Origin: Eulemur rufifrons
Lineage: Eukaryota > Chordata > Mammalia > Primates > Lemuridae
Length of the DNA stretch: 64,000 nucleotides
Direction of reading: 5' to 3'
Assembly (NCBI RefSeq): GCF_041146395.1
Contig: NC_090990.1
Coordinates: forward strand, 45,704,001-45,768,000
The notes below the pieces were generated by a model. That model did not search any database. It saw only the letters and a list, made by a program, of their open reading frames with translations, and was not told where the DNA came from. The translations under genes and the position numbers were made by a program. Positions 1 through 10,690 of this stretch are shown here, piece after piece. Position 1 is the stretch's first letter. Each line of letters opens with the position of its first letter.

Positions 1-263
1 GTAGGATGAAGAAATTCAAGAGATCTAATGTACAGTATGGTAACTATAGTTAGTAATAATGATTTGTATACTTAAAATTTACTAAGAGAGTAGATCTTAA
101 GTGTTCACATCGCAAAAAAAATGATCACTATGTGAGGTGATGGATGTTAGCTTAATTGTGAAAATCAGAAGACAAGGTATACTTATATCCAAACACTACA
201 TTGTATAACTTAAATATATACAATTTTTAAATTGTTAATCAAACCTCAATAAAGCTGGGGGGG
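1..263 (+). mobile_element. L1M LINE 3' end fragment
   Basis: The wording of an old mammalian L1 3' UTR is visible: a 'GTATGGTAACTATAGTTA' block, then 'GTAGATCTTAAGTGTTC', then an 'AATATATACAATTTTTA' block ending in 'CAATAAAGCTGG'. The element enters from beyond the left edge, so only its 3' part is seen. A similar tail occurs near 24.0-24.15 kb. The family is clear; the subfamily is not assigned. Confidence 0.7.
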
Positions 264-369
264 AACCTCATGGATTAGTAGAATAGACAGACAAATAAAC
301 ATACATTTAGAATTCAATGTAATAACAGTTTGGATATTTTAAAACATATTAAGCATTTTTGAGTTTTTA

Positions 370-465
370 ATATTAAATAATAGCATTTACTTCATATGAT
401 TGCCGTAAGGATTGAATGAATTAATGCACAGAAAGCACTTAGAATAGTACCAAGTACAAGTGCTT
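370..465 (+). mobile_element. MIR SINE, 3' half
   Basis: 'AGGATTGAATGAATTAATGCA' is followed by 'GAAAGCACTTAGAATAGTACC', matching the MIR 3' region (ATTAAATGAG..ATGCA..AAAGCACTTAGCACAGTGCC). The 5' half is not recognisable. Confidence 0.6.
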
Positions 466-469
466 CTTT

Positions 470-977
470 TTAAAAAATACTCATTGAACATATATTTTTA
501 TTATTAATATACTTTCACCCACACTACCATCACTCAAAATCGTAGTTTCACCATTTCATGAATATATTTTTGACATTTCACCACCTTTATAAAAGTGTGC
601 ATATGTGTGTGTACATAGACCCCAAAATACATAAACTAAACCATCAGAGCATAAAGAATAATTAACACTGAAGACAATAATAATAGTAAATGACAGTAGT
701 AAAATATCACCACTTTAGTAGATGTAAGAAGAACCACCGTTTAGGAATACACTAGTGTCTTGTTCCAAACTCTGTTGTACTAGATTTTATTCAGATAGAG
801 CTTGTGCTATTTCTTCTTCGTTCTTTTTCTTTTCTTCTTTTTTCTTTGTGTCAAATATTTTTTAAGAGAAGAATGAAAGGAGGGAGGCAAGGAGAATGGA
901 AGAATAGAAGGGAAAATAAGAGTGAATATAATAATAGAAGAAAGCAATGAATGAGTGTGTCCTGCCATTTAATCGAC
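470..977. other. Unassigned A+T-rich stretch with pyrimidine then purine tract
   Basis: No repeat family or coding frame is recognised. Around 808-850 there is a T/C-rich run (TTCTTCTTCG, TTCTTTTCTTC), followed at about 865-955 by an A/G-rich run. Opposite-strand purine tracts this close could pair in single strands but may be chance low complexity. Confidence 0.4.
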
Positions 978-1195
978 CTTATAACAAATGCTTCTTATGA
1001 ATCAATGTATTCAACCCTCACATCAACCACACAAAGTAAATACTGTTATTAACCCCATTTTACAGACTAGAAAACCAGGGCACAGAGCAGGTAAGCAATA
1101 TAATAGATCCAGAGTATCTTTGTGGTAGTATGTGGCTCCAAAACAAGCAGATTCCAGAGCCCACAGGATCTAATCGCTACCCACACTACCTCGCC
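978..1195 (-). mobile_element. MIR SINE
   Basis: The reverse-complement MIR layout is readable: 'CAACCCTCACATCAACC', 'ACTGTTATTAACCCCATTTT', 'ACAGACTAGAAAACCAGGGC', then 'GGCTCCAAAACAAGCAGATT' and 'CCAGAGCCCACAGGATC'. It is nearly full length and diverged, as expected of a mammal-wide SINE. Confidence 0.75.
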
Positions 1196-1784
1196 AGGGG
1201 CAAACACAGGTGCTATGGGAACAAAAAAGAAGGGAATAGAATTCATCCCAGGCATCAGAGAACAGCATGCATTTCCCATCTAGGTTACAGACTTCAGTCT
1301 TTGTTCATGCTAACACTAAAACGAACACTCAGGTCTTGCCTCCAGTCCCTCCTCTGAAAGCAGAGCTGGGCATCAGAGCAACACAGTTGATTTTGTACAG
1401 CCTGTCCTATTACCAGTCAGTTAGGCCTTGGGAAACTGACAAAGAAGCAGATGTTAGGAATACTATATGTAGTATAGATGTAATGACATGCAGTTGTCAA
1501 AAGCATCCACTTTCTTAGTTTAAAAGAAAAGCATTTCATGTGGGAAATTTTTTAGAAAGCCAAAATTTCAGCCAAGGGGAAGAGGAGAGAGTAAACATCA
1601 GAAGGCCAAGGAAAGGTGGATGGAAGCAGAGGAGGAATGTTTAGTCTGTGTCTGATAGTCTGCAAAGAACATGTCCAATCTGGGGGGATCATCAACACCA
1701 GGCATGTTACAGACTTAGAAAGCATCGGTCAGCACTCTGTTGAGTGAGGTTGCCCTCTGGTTTGTCTAGGTGGCACACAAAAGC
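1196..1784. other. Unassigned unique sequence
   Basis: No family recognised. Two short forward open frames overlap here (up to 83 codons), but they lack any domain and have ordinary chance length. Confidence 0.4.
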
Positions 1785-1990
1785 AGCAGAGAGGACCCAC
1801 TATCTAGTAAGCACCAACTGTATCTGATGCTGCTCCAGGTACTTTGCATTTATCACTTAATCCTCACAAATAATATTGGGAAATTTTTTTCTCTCTTTCC
1901 TACAATTAAGCAAATGGGTCTCAGAACTATGCCTGAAGTCAGGCTTGTGAGCGCACAGTTAGAATTTGAATCCACACCTGACTGCCACTG
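1785..1990 (-). mobile_element. MIR SINE
   Basis: 'CTAGTAAGCACCAACTGTAT', 'TTATCACTTAATCCTCACAA' and 'GAATTTGAATCCACACCTGA' follow the order of the MIR reverse complement. The central 'CCCATTTTACAGATGAGG' block is heavily eroded. Confidence 0.65.
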
Positions 1991-2200
1991 AATCCCTTTC
2001 CACTCTTGCTTGCTTCCCATCTGAGAATTTTTAGGACTCCTTTATCAGACATCACATAACCTTTAGGTTGGCTCTCACAAGCTCCACAAGGGCAGGGACT
2101 ATCCCAGTCTTGTTTACCATTTAATCCCAACTACATTTGGCAGTGCTTAAAATATTATGAATGCTCAATACATTGTTTTTTAATTTTTAATATACCATAT
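1991..2200 (+). mobile_element. L2 LINE 3' end
   Basis: 'AAGCTCCACAAGGGCAGGGA' followed by 'CAGTGCTTAAAATATTATGA' and 'ATGCTCAATACATTG' match the L2 3' end (GCTCCATGAGGGCAGGGAC ... GGCGCTCAATAAATATTTG). Confidence 0.65.
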
Positions 2201-2204
2201 TTTA

Positions 2205-3000
2205 GAGGAAAGTTTTAAGTTCATCACAACTAAATTGAGTGGAAGGTGCAAAAAGCTTCCATATATCCCCTTCCCCTACATGAGCATAGCCTCCCCTACC
2301 AACACCCCACGTCAGAGTGGAACATTTGTTTCAATCAATGAATTTACATTGACACATCATTATAATCCAAAGTCCATTGTTTACATTAGGGTTAACTCTT
2401 GGTGTTGTACATTCTATGGGTTTGGACAAATATATAATGACATGTATCTGTTCTGCCTATTCATCCCTCACTCCCCCAACCCCTGGCAACTACTGACCCT
2501 TTTACCGTCTCCATAGCTTTGCCTTTTCTGGAATGTCATATTGTTGGAATCGTATAGTAAATAGCTTTCTCAGATTCACTACTTTCACTTAGTAATATAA
2601 ATTTAAGGTTCCTTCATGTCTTTTCAGGGCTTAATAGACAATTTCTTTTTAGTGTTAAACAATATTCCATTGTCAGGATGTACCATTATTTATTTATTCA
2701 TTCACCCACCAAAGGACATCTTGGTTGCTTCAAAATTTTGACAATTACAAATAAAGCTGCTATAAACATCTATGTACAGGTTTTGGCATGGACAAAAGTT
2801 TTCAGCTCATTTGTAGCTCAAAGAGTGCAATTGCTGGATCATGTGATAAGAATATGTTGAGTTTTACAAGAAATTGCCAAACTGTCTTCCCAAACGGCTG
2901 TCCCATTTTGCATTTAATGAGAGTTCCTGTTATTCCACAACCTCACCAGCATTTGGTGTTGTCAGTGTTTTGGATTTTGGTCATTCTAAAAGGTGTGTAG
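2205..3000 (-). mobile_element. L1M LINE, antisense (ORF2 3' part and beyond)
   Basis: A long antisense L1M signature is readable: 'GACACATCATTATAATCCAA', 'GGGTTAACTCTTGGTGTTGT', 'GGAATGTCATATTGTTGGAA', 'GACATCTTGGTTGCTTC', 'ATAAAGCTGCTATAAACATC', 'AATTGCTGGATCATGTGATA' and 'TTTTGGATTTTGGTCATTC'. These are the standard antisense blocks of L1 ORF2 and 3' UTR. Short frames in either direction are broken by stops. The piece ends at a sharp loss of similarity near position 3000. Confidence 0.9.
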
Positions 3001-3504
3001 TCAATAAATATTTTTTTCAATAATTTTTAAAGTCATTAATTAAAATGAAATAAAATCTAATTCATTAAGAAAGTAGAGTTATAAAATCCATTATTTATAT
3101 TATCACTTTTAAAAGAACTGGGGGTAGAGGGAGACCGTCCACAACCAAGCCCTAACCTATCACTTTCAGTTACCATACACCAAGCTACTGGGCAAACTGT
3201 CCCATCTGCTCCTGATTGTCAGTCTGCTGAGACAGTGTGTGTACGTATGTGTGTGTGCACAGATGCATGTGTGCACATGTGTGCTGGGGGAGGGGGAAGG
3301 CAGAGGAGCATGATAGAAATGTACTAGAACCATAGCCTAAGATCTCTCTCATTGCTACATTTTATTTTTCTCTAGCCACTGTGTTCTGCTCCCCAAATTT
3401 GAGATCCAAATATAGTTATGTCTTGCTATGGAGTCCACTACTATTATTACAAGGAAAAATAGTAGCTCCATATTAATATGTAATATATCCCTAGTTATAA
3501 GCCT
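3001..3504. other. Unassigned, with degenerate GT/CA repeat
   Basis: A+T-rich sequence. An impure (TG)n tract at about 3236-3285 is mixed with GCACATG steps. No coding or repeat-family signal was recognised in the remainder. Confidence 0.45.
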
Positions 3505-5095
3505 TCCAGATATTAAAACATAGCAAATCTATAATAATTTAAAGTGGTACACATATAAATAGAATAATGTCAAATTATGAAAAAAACCCAAATGCATGAG
3601 GAATTTAGTATATGATAAAGGGCATTTAAGTTGGGAAAGAAATGAACCAGTGAATAAACAGAATTAGTGCTGATATATGCAATTTGGGGGGAAAAAGATG
3701 AATCTCTATACCTTACACCAAGATGAATTTTAAAAGTACCAAAATTGTTAATAATTTAAAAGTAAACTATAAAAAAACTAGAAGAAAATATGTGATTTAT
3801 TTAAACAATCTAGGAGTAGGGAAGGGCTTCCAAAGAATAATACAAAACTCTGAAACTTTAAATATATTGATATTTGACCACATAAAAATAAAACCATTTT
3901 AGCCATTTATGAAAGGCTAAAAAATAGTCATGAGATAAATGATATATTTGGAAAATATATTTGCAACTCATATCACATGAAAGGAATAAATTTTCCTAAT
4001 GCATAAAGAGTGCTCAGAGACCAATAAGAGCAAACATCACTAATCCATTTGAAACTGGTCAAATTATATGTACATAGTTTACAGAAAAATACAAATGGGC
4101 CTTTAAAATAAGAAATGATGTTCAATCTCACCCATAATGAGAAAATATACTGAGATGCCATTTCTCTCTTAAAAATTGGCAATGATCCAAAGTTTGAAAA
4201 TACACTGAGACGATGAAGGCGTGGGAAACAAATACTCTCGCATATTTCTGATTGTATCTTGCTACAAGTGCTACAGGAAGACAAATTGAAAACACCTATC
4301 AAAATTACACAGGTACATAACGTTTGACCTAGTAATTCCACATCCTTGTACTCAATCAAGAGATATACTTGAGCATATACTTGTGCTTATTTTCTCACAA
4401 GTCCCCTCCACATCAGGAGGCAGTGGTTAAATAAGGCATGGTAGAATACATTTTCCCAATGGAATACCATGTGATCATAAAAGAAGATGACAGAGTTCTT
4501 TATATCCTTTATCTTTATGAGATACAGCCATCAAGACGTAAGTGTATATTAAAAAGTACACAATTTTGATTGAAACAGAAACTCAACAGCACATAGTATT
4601 GGACTCATTTATAAGGCATTCAAGACAAGGAGGAATTAAAAGATGGTGATAAAATTGAGAATAACGATAATCTGTGGAGAGAAGAGGGAGAGGCACAAGA
4701 GAGACATTGGGGTGCTTGAAATACATGCCTTGATTCATGGGCATATCGTTGAATAAAAATTCATCATGCCATACACAAAACTTCTACAATTTACTGTATG
4801 TGGCCACTTATTTACAAAACAAATATACAAGCAAGATGCAGAACAGCATGTATAACAGTCTATACTTTGTGAAAAAAAAAAAAAGAGAGAGAGACAATAT
4901 GTCTCTACATGCATTTGTTTATACAGGCATAGAACATCTCCAGAAGGCTCCACCAGAGACTGATAACACTGGTTGCATCCCTTCTGGGTGGCTAGGGTCC
5001 GGGACAAGAGGGAAACTCACTATATACCACTTGCTATTTTTGCATCTTAAACTATGTGAATATATTACCTTATCAAAACATACAATGAATTAAAA
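3505..5095 (+). mobile_element. L1M LINE, ORF2 3' end and 3' UTR
   Basis: This is a sense-strand old L1. The ORF2 wording includes 'CCAATAAGAGCAAACATCAC', 'AATCTCACCCATAATGAGAA' and 'TTTGACCTAGTAATTCCACA'. The 3' UTR follows the order 'ATAACACTGGTTGCATCCCT', 'GGGTGGCTAGGGTCCGG', 'AACTATGTGAATATATTACC', ending at 'AATGAATTAAAAAC'. The reading frame is destroyed by many stops, and a reverse 128-codon frame inside it (3973-4359) is an antisense artefact. It is fossil; no activity is expected. Confidence 0.88.
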
Positions 5096-5344
5096 ACACA
5101 CCACCCAGAATTGTCCAAGACCTCTGGGGCTTACTCAGTCCTACCTTCAAATGCCAGGCCCAGAGAAAACTAGAGGGTCTCAAGTCAGCCCTCTTCTAAC
5201 ATTGTCTCTCGCGCCACAAGGTGTCACTGTTGAAGGCTGGGCCTGTGAGATGTGACAGGCGCTGGTCCACTCCAGCCCTCTACCACTTCTCAGGCAGGCA
5301 TCATCACAGTCACTTAGACCCTCAGGTGGACCAAGGTCAGATAC
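5096..5344. other. Short unique interval, G+C-richer, with CTCF-like motif
   Basis: A G+C-richer spacer between an L1M and an L2. 'CGCCACAAGGTGTCACTG' at about 5212-5229 resembles the CTCF core (CCASYAGRKGGCRS) with about two mismatches. The motif resemblance is direct; occupancy is unknown. Confidence 0.3.
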
Positions 5345-6020
5345 TCAATACCCTGTTTTATTCATTCACTTAACGATATTTGCAAGTGCCTATTAGGTAT
5401 CTACTGTGTGTTCTAGAAATATAAGCCAGTATGTCTTGGGGAACCAGACAAGCAAATGAACAAATATATACATAATACATCAGATGGCGATAGGTACAAG
5501 AAAGAAAAACAAGACAGGGTACAGAGATAAAGTATCAAGCAGAGGAGGGGGCTCAGGGTGAGTCTTGGCTATTCTAGGTGGTGGCTTATGGGAGGCCTTG
5601 CTGGTGAGTTGCTATCTCAGATCTAAATGTAGCAAGGAAGCAAGCATTGTGAATACCCAGGGAACAAGAAGTTGAGGCAGAGAAGACAGCAGATGCAAAA
5701 GCCCTGAGGTCAGCACATGCCTGCCATGGCTGAGAAATAGCAAAAAGACCAGTGTGGCTGGAGCAAGCACCACCAAGTAGGGAATAGTAGCAATAACGAA
5801 TGACAGGTAAGCCAAGGCCAAGATCACAAAGGACCATGGAGGCCACATAAAGACTTAGACTTTTACTCTGTACAGAATGGGAAACTCATGGAAGGTTTCA
5901 GCAGAGAGAATCAGGACATGATTTTTTGGACCTATTTAATGGAAATATCAGGCTGGATATACAAGTCTGAACTTTAGGAAAGAGATACGGGCTGGAGATA
6001 TAAATCTGGAAGTAATTAGG
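5345..6020 (-). mobile_element. L2 LINE, 3' region antisense
   Basis: The L2 reverse complement reads through in order: 'GTTTTATTCATTCACTTAAC', 'TGCAAAAGCCCTGAGGTCAG', 'AGACCAGTGTGGCTGGAGCA', 'CAAAGGACCATGGAGGCCAC', 'GGATATACAAGTCTGAACTT' and 'CGGGCTGGAGATATAAATCT'. Two reverse-frame ORFs of 78-86 codons (5586-5848) are L2 3' sequence, not genes. One of the longer L2 pieces in the window. Confidence 0.88.
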
Positions 6021-6594
6021 TTTCTCTTCCCTCCAAATGAGTTACTCTTTGTGGGTCACTGGGTTCTTTGGGACCCCTTCTTGCCAGTACATTTTGGTCA
6101 GGTCCAGTTCACTCGCCAGGTTCTGTAACTTCACACCATTGGAAGTAAATGTTTGGATATCTACTCTTTTATCTCAGAAGGCAAACTGGTCTATCCCTGC
6201 TGAACATGCCACATGTCAAAGGACTAAGGAGCATAGCTTTTGCTAAGTGGAACACATATGTCCAGTGCACACAAATCCAGTTATATTCTTTTTCTAGGAT
6301 CATAGATGCATATTCACCTTAATTTTTACATTTCAGGAAGGGACACTAAATCTCCTCTGAACTAAAAAGGGCTGCTTTGTCTACCCAAACATAGCTATAT
6401 CGATGGCTTAATGTCACTAAAAGTTTTAATGTATGCCTAAGACTTCCATGACATTTTTATGACCTCTACCACCTTTTTTAGATTTTGTAAACATTTTTCC
6501 ATCATCGTCTATTCTTTTCTCACTAACATCTAGATTATCCGTTTGTTTCTCATTAAAAATATATGCCCTCCAACCTTTAAGGCATGGAAATCAA
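6021..6594. other. Unassigned unique sequence
   Basis: Nothing recognised. A 69-codon forward frame at 6037-6246 shows no domain or signal and is of chance length. Confidence 0.4.
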
Positions 6595-6720
6595 GGCATA
6601 GCCTTCTCCTGATCAGCTGAATGACTGTGAAAAAGTCACCTCCTTTCTGTAAGCCTCAGTTTCCTTGTTTAGTAATTCATCTCTATCTCTAAGAATCTAG
6701 TGACATATTTTTAATTGCAT
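6595..6720 (+). mobile_element. MIR SINE core
   Basis: 'TGAATGACTGTGAAAAAGTC' and 'AAGCCTCAGTTTCCTTGTTT' match the MIR core (TGTGTGACCTTGGGCAAGTCA...GCCTCAGTTTCCTCATCTG). Confidence 0.7.
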
Positions 6721-6914
6721 CTTTCTGCAATTTTTTTTACTTAAATTGATGATGAAGATGATGATACTTACCTGGTGATACTCTGGTGAATTAGAGGTTT
6801 TTTATGTTCTTCACAAGGCAAGAAGGAAACAGTTTGGCAAGTGAAGATGGAAAGTATGAAAGGAACATGGTAGTATGCATATAGTAGAAAGAACATACTT
6901 CTTCTTATTATTAT

Positions 6915-7080
6915 TAACCTGAATTGCCCATTAATTAACTAGCTGTGTGAACTTGAGGAAACACAACCTCTCTGAGACTCTGACTGCTAATCTGTGAAAT
7001 GTAGACAATAATAATATTCATGAGATTGTTACAAGGAATATCTAAGTGTGGGGAGGATAAGCACTTAGTACTGTACCAGG
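6915..7080 (+). mobile_element. MIR SINE
   Basis: 'AACTAGCTGTGTGAACTTGA', 'ACCTCTCTGAGACTCTG', 'ATCTGTGAAATGTAGACAAT' and then 'AAGCACTTAGTACTGTACCA' give the MIR core and 3' end in order. The interval up to the next MIR at 7375 holds nothing recognised. Confidence 0.8.
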
Positions 7081-7374
7081 TCTGATATCTTGCCATGACA
7101 CAAAACACTTGGTAAGCTTAGAGGATAATTATCCTCATCACCAATAGGGAAGGAGGTTGGCTTGGGCAGGGCAGATGGAGAATCCAGGGAGGAACTGAGC
7201 ACCAGGTAACGACAAAGCAGGAATTTAGGTACCAAGGCCAAGGGAATTCCCACTTTTCAGAAGTTACGCAAAAGAAGGTAGATATAAAGGAGATTCAGAC
7301 TTAGAATAGCAGTATTTTGTCCAGGTCAAATTAGAAACAAGCATGTATTGAGTTTGGTTGTACCAGGGAGGAGA

Positions 7375-7500
7375 CAGAACATAGTGATCAAGAGGTTGGG
7401 TTTTGTAAAAAGACCGACTTAGGTTTTAATCTTATTTCTGGGACATACTGGCTGTATAACCTTAGTTCCCCAAACCTCAATTCCTCATCTATAAGGGAAA
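7375..7500 (+). mobile_element. MIR SINE, 5' and core
   Basis: 'GTGATCAAGAGGTTGGGTTT', 'GGTTTTAATCTTATTTCTGG', 'CTGGCTGTATAACCTTAGTT' and 'CCTCAATTCCTCATCTATAA' follow the MIR order. Confidence 0.7.
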
Positions 7501-7609
7501 AGAAAAAAAAATGATAAAACTTGATCAACAGGCTCCACCCAAGACCCCCAATGGCCATGATGCTCATTATGGTATGACGAGAGGTGTCATGAGAGCCAGG
7601 CTGCCATGG

Positions 7610-7815
7610 GAAGAGGTAGCCAGGCCTTGGGGGCAGACCTGTCTTGAATACTAGCTTAGATATTTATTGTGCAACTTTGGAAAAGTTTCTTAATCTTTCT
7701 GACCCTGAGTGTCCTCACTTATACGTTGGGGCTAATAAAAATTTTTAACTAAGATAAGGTAAGCAAAACACCATTACAATGACTGGTACATAATGTGTGC
7801 TCAAAAAATCACGAT
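7610..7815 (+). mobile_element. MIR SINE
   Basis: The 5' part is 'CTTGGGGGCAGACCTGTCTT'. The core is 'TTGTGCAACTTTGGAAAAGT' and 'CTTAATCTTTCTGACCCTGA'. The 3' end is 'ACTGGTACATAATGTGTGCT'. Near full length. Confidence 0.75.
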
Positions 7816-8799
7816 CACTGTTGTTTAATGTTGCTCTTTCCAGGCACCATGTTACATGTTGGGAATATAATTCATGGTCAAGAATACATTTCATCCCATC
7901 TTTCAGATATTTAAAGACCAGAGAAGATATGGTGCTATGTCCATATCCACTCTGCTCTCTTCTTCAGTTTCTTAGCTATTTCCCTAGGACAAGATTTCCT
8001 AACATGACTATCACTAGATGAGCTCTGTTTTGTCAATACCCCTTTGAAATATGGCACCCAGAATGGAGATGATATTCAGCCACGATGTGACCAACCTGAA
8101 ATATCACAGGATGAGAATTTGGCTTTGATCTTAACACTGTACTTCAGCTAACCAGCCAACATTTCTATTGGTTACTTTATTCTTGCAACAGCCACAAAGA
8201 AAACTACAACAGAGGTGCTGAACTCATTGGTACAGTGCATAGCCTGAGAAACAATTTAGTGATTTTAAGCAAGCTTAAAAATAAAGGATCAAAGATTCTG
8301 TATGAGGAGCCAAAGTAGAATCATGGAAGCAGAAAGAGTCTACTATACCTCCTTAATTCTGTACGCGGTCAGAATCACTCTAAATTAATACCACCAAAAA
8401 GATAGATGTTTCCATCTGGGGGGAAAAAAAAGTCATTAAAATGACTAAGAATAGAAATACTTAACCAGGAAGAAATAAACTTCAAGTATATTTTAAAGGC
8501 AAACTCCACAGTAAAGTTGAGACAATTTTTAATATTAATGCCAGATTTTTTTTTCAGGTATATAAATCCTACCAGAGGAATAAAGTGGAATGGGAACAGA
8601 TTTATACCCTCCTAATAAGGCAGAGTCTTCTACCTTCTGTTGATGCCTGCAGATAAGCCAATGAATGGGTCATCAAAAGCAGCAGTTCTGCAACAATCAA
8701 CAGGTAGTTACTGTAACCTCAGAAATTAGACCATCTCCTTTTTAAATTAAAATAAAGAGTTTTAAAATATAAATTATATTCTCTGAACATTCGCATGAA
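7816..8799. other. Unassigned; possible ancient CR1/L3-like patch
   Basis: Around 8035-8115 the phrase 'TATGGCACCCAGAATGGAGA' followed by 'GATGTGACCAACCTGAA' recalls a phrase I associate with ancient CR1-derived repeats, but the match is short. The rest shows no family. A 74-codon forward frame at 7797-8021 has no domain. Confidence 0.3.
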
Positions 8800-9260
8800 C
8801 TGTTTTCTGCTCTTTGCTATCTTTGCCTAGGTGTGAGTGTCAGAGGCCTGAGAAGTCACAGCTGGATTACGGAGATGAGCTTAGCATGAAATTCACATTT
8901 TGTTTTATAAAAGAAGCTCAGGAATCAGGGTTTGAATGGCTCGGCACCTCTTTAATAAAACCAGGGCTGCTCAGTCCAGGGCTTTGTAAGTGAGCTAATT
9001 AGTAATGTGCCAGAGACTTACCTGGTTAATCAAATGATTAATCACTTGGTGGACTTCATTCCTCTTGTTTCCTGGCTGTCTTTGGCTTCTGTATTTGGTG
9101 TTTTTGTATTTTTTTTAAATTAGCATTTTAATAGCTGACAGTCACCATTCAGGGTAAAAAAAAAAAAATGGCACTGTCACATTTTAACCATTTTTTGTAC
9201 AAACAAAAATGAGACAGAGGGGGTTCGTTTCTAGGACTGACTATGGCTTGACCAAGAAAC
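8800..9260. promoter_or_regulatory. Putative conserved noncoding element, homeodomain-motif-rich
   Basis: A repeat-free block with the look of a developmental enhancer: 'GAGCTAATTAG' near 8992-9002 and the paired homeodomain sites 'GTTAATCAAATGATTAATCA' at about 9024-9043, plus further TTAAT/ATTA cores. No transposon wording breaks about 400 bases. What is seen is motif density and absence of repeats; enhancer identity is inference without an alignment. Confidence 0.4.
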
Positions 9261-9553
9261 GTTAAGCCATTTCTGAGGAAATAAGGTACTTGGGTAGAAA
9301 AGGATTTGAAGCTCTATGTAAAGTTTATGATTTCCTTTATATATGCAATCCCAGTTGGAGAAAATATTTCTGAAAATCACATGACTTCAAATCAGCTAAT
9401 TGGATTTCCATGTTTATTCCTTTTGTTATTTCATTTTTTACCATTTAAAGTAACTTTTAAAGAGATAGAAAAAGCTGGCCATTTTGACAAACTATAATAT
9501 GAGGAATAAAATTGCATATTTCACAGTTTTACTGAGCAAATTAATAAAATAAG

Positions 9554-9755
9554 TGCTATAGTTTGAATGTTTGCCCCCTCCAACCTCATGTTGAAATTCA
9601 ATCCCCCACGTAGTAGTGTTGGAAGGTGAGGTCTAGTGGTGTTTTGGTCCTGGGAGCAGATCACTCATGAAGGGCTTGGTGCCATTCTTGCAGTAGTGGG
9701 TGAGTTCTTGCTCCATTAGTTCTCATGAGAGCTGCTTGTTAAAAGTATCCTGGAA

Positions 9756-9791
<36 letters not shown>

Positions 9792-10006
9792 CTTCCACTC
9801 TTGCCATGTGATCTCTGTACACACTGGCTTCCCTTTACCTTCCACCATGGGTGAAGGCAGCCTGAAGTCTCCACCAGAAGCTGAGAAGATGTGGCTATAT
9901 TCTTCCCATATAGCCTGCAGAACTGTGAGCCAATTAAACCTCTTTTTTAAAAATAAATCACCTAGTTTCAGGTATTCCTTTATAGCAACACAAATGGACT
10001 AAGATA
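9554..10006 (+). mobile_element. MST-type MaLR solo LTR (ERVL-MaLR)
   Basis: The complete LTR wording is present. It starts 'TGCTATAGTTTGAATGTTTG', followed by 'CCTCATGTTGAAATTCAATC', 'CTCATGAAGGGCTTGGTGCC', 'GTTCTCATGAGAGCTGCTTG', a (CT)n run, 'TCTTGCCATGTGATCTCTG', 'CCAGAAGCTGAGAAGATG', 'CAGAACTGTGAGCCAATTAA' and the end 'AACACAAATGGACTAAGATA'. No internal MaLR sequence or second LTR flanks it, so it is a solo LTR. Target-site duplications are not convincing. A 100-codon forward frame here (9700-10002) is LTR sequence. Confidence 0.92.
9761..9789 (+). repeat. (CT)n microsatellite inside the MST LTR
   Basis: Uninterrupted CT dinucleotides of about 14 units, expanded from the CTCTCTCT stretch normally present in MST LTRs. 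Likely length-polymorphic. Confidence 0.85.
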
Positions 10007-10159
10007 GTAAATTAACTTTAAGTTTCTCTTAAATGCTTTCTGGAACAGAGCATATTAAAAAAAAGAATTGTGTTTCTTTAATGGAAATGATCTAGCTCTT
10101 AATGTTTAGATAATCAAATTATTAGGAAGCTCAATTATTTTTAGAAGATTATAATATAA

Positions 10160-10690
10160 TGGCCAGATTTCAATTTAATATCTTAAAATAGTTGTCATAA
10201 AAACATGTAAACAGCTAAGGAGTATAATATATCCATCAGTTGCTGTAATTATGTGCTCCATTATGTCACTACAATCATCCATGGCCATCTGCCCTCCCAC
10301 TCTGTCCATATGATTAGTCAGCACATCCTTCATAGCCCTGTGGATCTTCACCATGTACCATAGGAGAGCATCCTCTGATGATCCCAATGGCATTTTAAGT
10401 GGATGACAATATAACAACAATTATAAATTCGTTTACAATAATTCCCTTTTCTGGTTGCTTCCTGTGTTTGGACTCCACTGTAAATTATCGTCCATTGCCA
10501 CACATGCAGAATTCCTATGTGTAGTACGAACAAGATAATCAAATAAATATTTTGCTTTTTTAAAGGCCAATAAAGCTGGATATTGAACGTAGGTGTAAAC
10601 GACATGAGGGTCAATAGACTTCCATCCTATAAAGCTAGTGATTCTCAGCTCTTCCAGAAACAGCAACATTTCTAGCTGAAGTTTTTTAAA
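10160..10690 (-). other. Unrecognised chain of reverse-strand open frames
   Basis: Three reverse-strand frames (10175-10420, 10348-10614 and 10433-10669; 78-88 codons each) overlap in series. The composition is not low-complexity and the residue mix looks protein-like. If real, it would be a frame-broken retrocopy or transposase remnant. No motif or domain is recognised and no poly(A) or target-site duplication was seen. It could also be chance. Confidence 0.2.

Noticed and set aside
3973..4359. 128-codon reverse frame
   Set aside because: Antisense of an old L1M ORF2 region.
8992..9043. Calling specific factors for the homeodomain sites
   Set aside because: ATTA cores are too generic to name a protein; only the cluster is reported.
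9700..10002. 100-codon frame with Leu/Ser repeat as secreted protein
   Set aside because: Lies wholly inside the MST LTR and includes its (CT)n run.
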